DNA from: Sabethes cyaneus
Lineage: Eukaryota > Arthropoda > Insecta > Diptera > Culicidae
Direction of reading: 5' to 3'
Assembly (NCBI RefSeq): GCF_943734655.1
Contig: NC_071353.1
Span: 74,175,493 to 74,239,492 of the forward strand
Length of the DNA: 64,000 nucleotides
The notes under the pieces were generated by a model. It saw only the letters and a program-made list of their open reading frames with translations, did not search any database and was not told where the DNA came from. The translations under genes and the position numbers were made by a program. Of this stretch, positions 57,610 through 64,000 are shown in pieces; position 1 is the first letter of the stretch, and the number at the start of each line of letters is the position of its first letter.

Positions 57610-57982
57610 CTTGCATCTGTGAAGAGTATGTCTCTCTCTCGCTTACATAGTGCGCCTGAGTGCGCGTAAACGTTGATGTAATTGATGCCATCTATCACTG
57701 CTGACGTTAGTCGTCCATTTGGGTTCATTACCACGTTGGAAAAATTCAACACTATTACGCAAAAGAATACCAGTACCTTTCCCATCGTCACTGATGTTCA
57801 CAAACGCTCTGTGCGTTGGAATGAAAGAAAAATTTTCAAATGCAACTTCTTGCATGAATATGATATCAAGGTCATTCCATACATTCCATTCCATTCCATA
57901 CAAATTCTTTCAATAAGTGTTGTTTAATACGACAACTTATTGAATTTAAATTGATGGTAGCTACTCTACGTATAGACGGCAT
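57610..57982 (-). pseudogene. L1/Tx1-like endonuclease N-terminal half (left copy, frameshifted)
   Basis: MPSIRRVATINLNSIS starts ORF2 at 57982; a 16-bp net insertion of an ATGGA-type repeat near 57890 shifts the frame, and IIFMQEV (catalytic Glu motif) and GTGILLRNSVEFF follow. A second shift moves GRLTSAVIDGINYINVYAHS to another frame, and a third leads into the C-terminal half. Confidence 0.75.
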
Positions 57983-58077
57983 TTAAAGCACAATCGAAAT
58001 GTTAAACCTCCGAATACTACTGAGTTATTTCAATCTAAAACAATTGGTACTTGGTATAGCACATTGAGTCACGCTTC

Positions 58078-59259
58078 TTACGATTTTGAACAATTTCTCG
58101 TAACGATCTTATCTCTGGAGCTGTTTGTCTGTTCCACATGTGGTTTCTTCTTTTTACCTCGACCCTTTTTACCTGACTCGATATCCGAGCTCTCTGTTTC
58201 TGAGGTTGTTTCCGGTGGACGTTTCAATTGATAACTCCCCTTCCTATGTTCATCCTCATCTTCGCTGAAATTCATCGCCATATGGTAAGTGTCGGTGTTA
58301 TCTTCTACGATGGTCTTTGGTGCGTCAGATTGTCGTTTGGTGGTGATTGTTGGATTCACGGTATCAATGGCATTTTTGGAGTTGTCGGTATCGCGCGTGT
58401 CGTATTCATTTGAGTTCGTTGGCGTCACTGTCACTTTGTCTGCGGTAGGCTTCGTCTCGTTTCGATTAATTGTGGCGTTTGAGTTCACCGTTTCCGCAGT
58501 ATCTTCAGTTCTCTTCCTTAGCACAGTCATCGATGACGACATGGAGTTTATTGTACTTTCGAGTCTGGTTGCAACTTTAAAGTTAGCTGCAACTCGACTA
58601 TACCATAGACTATTGTTCGGGTTTTCTCTCAAACTGGCCAGTTTAGGACATTCCGCTTTAATGTGTCCCTCCAATTTACAAAAAAAGCATCTGTTTTTGA
58701 GCCCTTCGTAGAACAATCTTGCACGAAAGTGTCCTATGTAGAGATTCGCCGGAATTTCTTTTTCAATCTCCATGTGGACTCCTCTGATTCCGCTAAAAAC
58801 CTGGTAGCCGTAATCTGCAGGGTATCTTTCTCGTACGTGTTGACGGATTCTTCCAAATTGTCCAAGGATAGCTGCTATATCTATGTCGTTTGTTTCGGGA
58901 GGCAAGTTGAAAATACGGATGTATTTGAACTGACGGCTGGCTAATTCCAACTGAACACGCGATTTCTCTCCGTCGCCATATTTAAATGTATATTGTTCTT
59001 CCGTAGAACTGGTAAACTTGTTGAAACTGGTGTCATCGATGAATTTGATATAAAACTTTTGATCGTTTTCATCTTTATACACAGAGTGGACGTCAGTAGC
59101 AGGAACTTTCAGCACTTCCATTATAAACTTTAGGACATCAAGGTGCGCCGGAACTTTATCTGAACTGGCAAATACCAGTCTCAAAGTATTCTTTCTGGTC
59201 TCCATATTCCTATCTATTGTTTGAATAGATTCCGCTTTTAAAGGATTGAAAAAAAACAA
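58078..59259 (-). CDS. L1/Tx1-like ORF1, gag-like protein (left copy)
   Basis: The frame is open for 393 codons; METRKNTLRL at residue 19 is the likely true start, as in the right copy. An RNA-binding-like fold is suggested around KYIRIFNLPPETNDIDIAAI (an RRM-like RNP motif), followed by a CFFCKLEGHIKAEC CCHC knuckle, a Ser/Thr-rich linker, an acidic FSEDEDEH stretch and a basic KKGRGKKKKPH tail. The protein would coat element RNA. It differs from 60669-61796 at only two positions I noticed (N/S at 6 and A/T at 36 of the METRK numbering). Confidence 0.85.
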   Translation of the reverse strand: MFFFNPLKAESIQTIDRNMETRKNTLRLVFASSDKVPAHLDVLKFIMEVLKVPATDVHSVYKDENDQKFYIKFIDDTSFNKFTSSTEEQYTFKYGDGEKSRVQLELASRQFKYIRIFNLPPETNDIDIAAILGQFGRIRQHVRERYPADYGYQVFSGIRGVHMEIEKEIPANLYIGHFRARLFYEGLKNRCFFCKLEGHIKAECPKLASLRENPNNSLWYSRVAANFKVATRLESTINSMSSSMTVLRKRTEDTAETVNSNATINRNETKPTADKVTVTPTNSNEYDTRDTDNSKNAIDTVNPTITTKRQSDAPKTIVEDNTDTYHMAMNFSEDEDEHRKGSYQLKRPPETTSETESSDIESGKKGRGKKKKPHVEQTNSSRDKIVTRNCSKS

Positions 59260-59366
59260 TGTATCACACTAAGTGTGAGACCCACCTTTGTCACTTCAAG
59301 AGCACTGTATTATATGTCTTTACTCTTCGGCGTCCAAGTAGGAACTGAAACTACATTTTTACCTTT

Positions 59367-60496
59367 GTTATAGAGTAAGGAGGAATAAAAGTGCGATTAA
59401 TTCATTTATCGGTGCAGATTCCAAGTAAATTGACTACTTTGGCATTATTGGGTGACTACTTTGACAGCTTGAATCTAACGTAAATTTTGGTTGCTTCAAG
59501 TGAGAAAATATCTCTTTGAAGGAAGCCTACCATCTTATTCTAATTACAAATAAATACAAAGCATAATTTATAAGGATAAAAAATAGAATAGAGTAGGGCG
59601 GGGCATAAGTGCGATGTTTGAAGTTGTCATCAATTTTCGCGAGATATAAAGAAGGACAACAACAAAATATATTTTATAGTGATGCAGCTACTCAATGTCT
59701 TTACATTCCACTATAAATCATCTGGAACAATAGTGTTATTGATAATTAATTCTTCATTCTTCTGATCAAGTGCCGATTCGCACTTTTACCCCACTAGCGG
59801 GGCAAAAGCACGAATACCGCGGGGCAAAAGTGCGAAGCTCGAATCCATGAAATTAGCACAGCAGTAGCTAACAAAACCATTTTATCTTTAATCTGCGGTA
59901 TGTTTCGGTAAGGAATATTCTCAATTTCCACCTTTCCAATTTTGCGCTGGTGTATTGCAGCCTCCGAAACTTTCCCAAACGTTTGTTTTTTGTTTCATCA
60001 GCGGAAAAACATTGTTTTCCTTCGACCAACATCTGTAGAGCATCCAGTTTTTTTTGCAGATCTTCCATTTCTAGTATCTGTAATATAGTGCCAAAAGCTG
60101 TATATAATTAGTTATACATTTTTCCCTCGGTCATGAATCGCAATTTTGTCCCGCTAGGCGCTTGGCGGGGTTTGATTAAATTATGGAAAAGCGAAATATT
60201 TTGTAAACTCTTTTCACCGTATTTTCAAAACAGATATGCGAGTGATGTAAAACACTGCTACAAATTTTCAACAAGTAATATCCTCCTGTTGATATCGTAT
60301 TACCCGTATAACAAAAAATTACATCAAAACCGCCCTAAAATAACATTTGCACATAACTCAGCAGGTATGCTTCGTAAGCAACCAAAATTTACGTTAGATT
60401 CAAGCTGTCAAAGTAGTCACCCAATAATGCCAAAGTAGTCAATTTACTTGGAATCTGCACCGATAAATGAATTAATCGCACTTTTATTCCTCCTTA
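59367..60496. repeat. Spacer of the inverted repeat, itself with inverted ends
   Basis: The first 130 bp or so (AGTAAGGAGGAATAAAAGTG onwards to about 59500) are repeated inverted at 60372-60494. TTATA borders both sides. The middle 0.87 kb is single copy, with GGGGCAAAAGTGCGA motifs at 59800-59830. It may be a TIR element inserted at the palindrome ACCTTTGTTATA/TATAACAAAGGT, or the true centre of an inverted duplication. No convincing coding region; the frame at 59868-60068 is Lys-rich without a domain. Confidence 0.55.
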
Positions 60497-60668
60497 CTTT
60501 ATAACAAAGGTAAAAATGTAGTTTCAGTTCCTACTTGGACGCCGAAGAGTAAAGACATATAATACAGTGCTCTTGAAGTGACAAAGGTGGGTCTCACACT
60601 TAGTGTGATATATTGTTTTTTTTTTCAATCCTTTAAAAGCGGAATCTATTCAAACAATAGATAGGAAT

Positions 60669-61796
60669 ATGGAGACCAGAAAGAGTACTTTGAGACTGGT
60701 ATTTGCCAGTTCAGATAAAGTTCCGGCGCACCTTGATGTCCTAAAGTTTATAATGGAAGTGCTGAAAGTTCCTACTACTGACGTCCACTCTGTGTATAAA
60801 GATGAAAACGATCAAAAGTTTTATATCAAATTCATCGATGACACCAGTTTCAACAAGTTTACCAGTTCTACGGAAGAACAATATACATTTAAATATGGCG
60901 ACGGAGAGAAATCGCGTGTTCAGTTGGAATTAGCCAGCCGTCAGTTCAAATACATCCGTATTTTCAACTTGCCTCCCGAAACAAACGACATAGATATAGC
61001 AGCTATCCTTGGACAATTTGGAAGAATCCGTCAACACGTACGAGAAAGATACCCTGCAGATTACGGCTACCAGGTTTTTAGCGGAATCAGAGGAGTCCAC
61101 ATGGAGATTGAAAAAGAAATTCCGGCGAATCTCTACATAGGACACTTTCGTGCAAGATTGTTCTACGAAGGGCTCAAAAACAGATGCTTTTTTTGTAAAT
61201 TGGAGGGACACATTAAAGCGGAATGTCCTAAACTGGCCAGTTTGAGAGAAAACCCGAACAATAGTCTATGGTATAGTCGAGTTGCAGCTAACTTTAAAGT
61301 TGCAACCAGACTCGAAAGTACAATAAACTCCATGTCGTCATCGATGACTGTGCTAAGGAAGAGAACTGAAGATACTGCGGAAACGGTGAACTCAAACGCC
61401 ACAATTAATCGAAACGAGACGAAGCCTACCGCAGACAAAGTGACAGTGACGCCAACGAACTCAAATGAATACGACACGCGCGATACCGACAACTCCAAAA
61501 ATGCCATTGATACCGTGAATCCAACAATCACCACCAAACGACAATCTGACGCACCAAAGACCATCGTAGAAGATAACACCGACACTTACCATATGGCGAT
61601 GAATTTCAGCGAAGATGAGGATGAACATAGGAAGGGGAGTTATCAATTGAAACGTCCACCGGAAACAACCTCAGAAACAGAGAGCTCGGATATCGAGTCA
61701 GGTAAAAAGGGTCGAGGTAAAAAGAAGAAACCACATGTGGAACAGACAAACAGCTCCAGAGATAAGATCGTTACGAGAAATTGTTCAAAATCGTAA
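60669..61796 (+). CDS. L1/Tx1-like ORF1, gag-like protein (right copy)
   Basis: A 375-residue ORF starting METRKSTLRLVF. It has the same layout as the left copy: RRM-like KYIRIFNLPPETND near residue 97, one CCHC knuckle CFFCKLEGHIKAEC near 171, a Ser/Thr/Asn-rich middle, an acidic patch and a basic C-terminus. It is intact. It is followed after 95 bp by the ORF2 start MPSIRRVA at 61892. It would form the RNP with the element RNA in the cytoplasm. Confidence 0.87.
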   Translation: METRKSTLRLVFASSDKVPAHLDVLKFIMEVLKVPTTDVHSVYKDENDQKFYIKFIDDTSFNKFTSSTEEQYTFKYGDGEKSRVQLELASRQFKYIRIFNLPPETNDIDIAAILGQFGRIRQHVRERYPADYGYQVFSGIRGVHMEIEKEIPANLYIGHFRARLFYEGLKNRCFFCKLEGHIKAECPKLASLRENPNNSLWYSRVAANFKVATRLESTINSMSSSMTVLRKRTEDTAETVNSNATINRNETKPTADKVTVTPTNSNEYDTRDTDNSKNAIDTVNPTITTKRQSDAPKTIVEDNTDTYHMAMNFSEDEDEHRKGSYQLKRPPETTSETESSDIESGKKGRGKKKKPHVEQTNSSRDKIVTRNCSKS

Positions 61797-61891
61797 GAAG
61801 CGTGACTCAATGTGCTATACCAAGTACCAATTGTTTTAGATTGAAATAACTCAGTAGTATTCGGAGGTTTAACATTTCGATTGTGCTTTAA

Positions 61892-62258
61892 ATGCCGTCT
61901 ATACGTAGAGTAGCTACCATCAATTTAAATTCAATAAGTTGTCGTATTAAACAACACTTATTGAAAGAATTTGTATGGAATAATGACCTTGATATCATAT
62001 TCATGCAAGAAGTTGCATTTGAAAATTTTTCTTTCATTCCAACGCACAGAGCGTTTGTGAACATCAGTGACGATGGGAAAGGTACTGGTATTCTTTTGCG
62101 TAATAGTGTTGAATTTTTCCAACGTGGTAATGAACCCAAATGGACGACTAACGTCAGCAGTGATAGATGGCATCAATTACATCAACGTTTACGCGCACTC
62201 AGGCGCACTATGTAAGCGAGAGAGAGACATACTCTTCACAGATGCAAGGTGCATTTAG
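61892..62258 (+). pseudogene. L1/Tx1-like endonuclease N-terminal part (right copy, frameshifted)
   Basis: The frame from 61892 gives ATINLNSIS, IIFMQEVAFENF and GTGILLRNSVEFF but then turns to nonsense and stops at 62215. The true continuation, GRLTSAVIDGINYINVYAHS then GALCKRERDILFTDA, is in the frame 62067-62258. Both shifts occur at the same places in the left copy. Confidence 0.78.
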
Positions 62259-64000
62259 CTGAATTTAGAGAGAATGTAGTATTGGGTGATTTTAACTGCA
62301 TTTTAGAAAAAAATGACTCAAATGGTTCGTCAAAAAATTCCTGTATGGGCTTGAGGAGATTGGTAACTGAATTAGATCTGAGAGATGTAGAATTGGCAAA
62401 AAAATTAAAAGGCAAATTCTCTTTTTGTAGAGGAGAATCGAAATCACAGCTTGATCGTATCGACGGTTCAGCTCGCTTTGTAGATTTAATTAGAAGTGTA
62501 GAAACAATTGCGGTCCCTTTCTCAGATCACAATAGTGTGATGTTTAAAATGGAAGTAGGGAATGTTAGCATCAATTTCTGTGGTAGAGGATACTGGAAGA
62601 TGAATGCATCATTACTTGGCAATGAGGATGTACAAAATAGATTCAAACAAACATATTTGCAACTACAGCAACGAAATTCTCATCAAAATTTGAACTTTTG
62701 GTGGAATAACGATGTGAAGAGAGGTATCCGAGCTTTTTTTAAACATGAAATGTTTGTTATGAATCAACAATTGAATAGACAGAAAATTTTTTTCTATGTA
62801 TGTCTTCGGGAGATTGTGGAAAAACAAAATCTGAATATCGATGTTTCATCAGAACTGATGATAGTGAAATCTAAATTAATGGAGCTGGAACAACAACGGT
62901 TGAATAAATTTAAACACAAGTTGAAGATAAACGCAATTTGTAGCGACGAAAAGCTGTCGTTTTTTCAAGTAACGTCTTTCATCAATCGATCATCGCAGTC
63001 CAAGTTATTAAAATTGCGTATTAACGATGAGATTACGTCAGATCTCAATATTCTTAAGCCTGAAATATTTAAGCACTACTCAGAAAAGTTTCAAAAACAA
63101 CCAGATTCATGCAGGAACTACGAAAACGTCTTGACAATCATGGATAAAAGATTAGACGACAATGATAGAATGAGCTTAGTTAGACCAATTACATTGCAAG
63201 AAATTGATTTCGTAGTAAAAACTGCCTCGAAAAAGACTTGCCCTGGACCAGACGGAATAAGCTACGAATTTTACTTGATGTTTTATGATTTAATCAAAAA
63301 CGATTTACTTGCCCTATATAATTCATTCCTTGTTGATGGTGAGTATCCTCCAGCTTCTTTTTCCTCGGGTATTATAGCTCTCATTCCAAAAAAGGGTGAT
63401 CAACATAGTTTGAAAGATAAACGACCAATCAGTATGCTAAATACTGATTACAAGATTTTCACAAAGATTCTTTACAATCGTCTACAACCTATGCTAGTAA
63501 AATTGCTAGGGCGAGGACAGTCAGCGTGCATCTCGAATAATTCATGCGTTGATAATTTACGTCTGTTGCGGAACGTGTTGATTAAATCTAATCGCAGTCG
63601 TAGATTTAAGGGAGCAGTATTGAGTGTAGATCTTGAAAAGGCATTCGATAGAGTTGATCACGAGTTTTTATGGTTTGTGTTGGATAGATTTGAATCACCG
63701 CCGAATTTTATCGAATTTAAAAATGCCACGTCAAGCGTATGTTTCAATGGATTTCTAACGTCCAGTTTTCCGATTTTAAGCTCAGTCAGACAGGGATGCC
63801 CCTTGAGCATGGCACTGTTTGCCCTGTATCTGGAACCGTTAATTAGAACGATATATCAAAATATAACAGGGGTTTTAGTGGATGACGTAATTATCAAAGT
63901 AATCGCCTACGCTGATGACTTCAATATCTTTATTAAAAATGACAATGAGTTTGACACAGTTCTGCAGTTAATAAACTACTTTAGCATTTACTCAAAAATC
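62216..64000 (+). CDS. L1/Tx1-like ORF2, endonuclease end plus RT (right copy, partial)
   Basis: The frame is open for 595 codons to the window edge, in phase with the 61892 start but separated from it by a TAA. It has VVLGDFNCILEKND, LDRIDGS, VPFSDHNSVMF, then the RT with CPGPDGISYEFYLMF, LIPKKGD, KRPISMLNTDYKIFTK, DLEKAFDRVDHEFL, SVRQGCPLSMALFALYL and IAYADDFNIF. A 15-bp in-frame deletion replaces CLRKLY by F after NFIE (near 63713). Compared with the left copy this RT is joined to the endonuclease C-half without a frameshift. Start codon and C-terminus are not in view. Confidence 0.85.

Larger units (their letters stand above)
60497..64000 (+). mobile_element. L1/Tx1-like non-LTR retrotransposon, right copy (runs off window)
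   Basis: Head-to-head partner of 52180-59366, nearly identical over at least 3.5 kb. It carries the same two endonuclease frameshifts as the left copy, but not the 16-bp insertion or the 1-nt deletion before the RT. It has its own in-frame 15-bp deletion near 63713. The 3' part is outside the window. Confidence 0.8.

Noticed and set aside
58228..58944. Plus-strand ORFs opposite ORF1 of the L1-like element, and the mirror set at 60930-61646
   Set aside because: They are antisense shadows, identical in both copies only because the element is duplicated.
59348..60515. Interpreting the ACCTTTGTTATA/TATAACAAAGGT pair as the ends of TG-family copies
   Set aside because: Only the first 12 bases match; the following TCGAAAAACACG block of the TG family is absent.

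Overview
The window looks like mosquito (Culicidae) nuclear DNA. This is an inference from the AT-rich sequence, the extreme density of nested transposable elements (TEs), an insect-type RTE retrotransposon, insect-type SLC6 exons and histone remnants of animal type. There are no bacterial-style operons. Most of the host sequence appears to be intronic.

Host genes. Only two host coding exons are convincing, both on the + strand: 16876-16943 and 51516-51624. Each has AG/GT splice borders. They join in phase (AG+T = Ser) to give a continuous stretch of a Na+-coupled SLC6 transporter, closest in my reading to the insect nutrient amino acid transporters. The 34.6 kb between them is one intron, and the DNA before and after is probably intronic too. 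Degenerate histone H1, H2A and H2B fragments lie on the minus strand at 30.6-31.2 kb.

Layout. 1-3.1 kb: foldback repeats, a Harbinger-like element with TAA duplication, and two copies of a hairpin MITE. 3.8-10.2 kb: an inverted-repeat block interrupted by a nearly full-length RTE retrotransposon (5076-8313, minus, 13-bp duplication) and a TA-flanked MITE. 10.2-16.4 kb: hAT-type elements with perfect 8-bp duplications (10265-10448, 11736-12981) and large foldbacks. 17-21 kb: a foldback with a tRNA-like patch, then copy A of a 2.4-kb noncoding repeat here called the TG family. 21.2-28.6 kb: TG-family copy B with a 391-bp (TG)n tract, a TTAA-flanked element and a 2.65-kb Helitron-like element. 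29-31.7 kb: unclassified repeats and the histone remnants. 31.8-37.3 kb: a long foldback holding two head-to-tail Helitron-like elements and two hAT-type MITEs. 37.3-40.8 and 49.8-51.3 kb: two TA-flanked pogo-like elements. 41-42.5 kb: small MITEs and a MULE-type foldback. 42.7-48.1 kb: a two-ORF CR1/Jockey-like retrotransposon. 52.2-64 kb: two head-to-head copies of an L1/Tx1-like retrotransposon forming an inverted repeat with arms of at least 3.5 kb. The left copy is split by TG-family copy C.

No intact autonomous element is proven. RTE, CR1-like and left L1-like ORFs all carry frameshifts or deletions. The right L1-like copy has a long open RT frame that runs off the window, but its endonuclease region has the same frameshifts as the left copy. 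Several insertion borders are supported by a second copy in the same window that lacks the insertion, which is the strongest evidence available without database searches.
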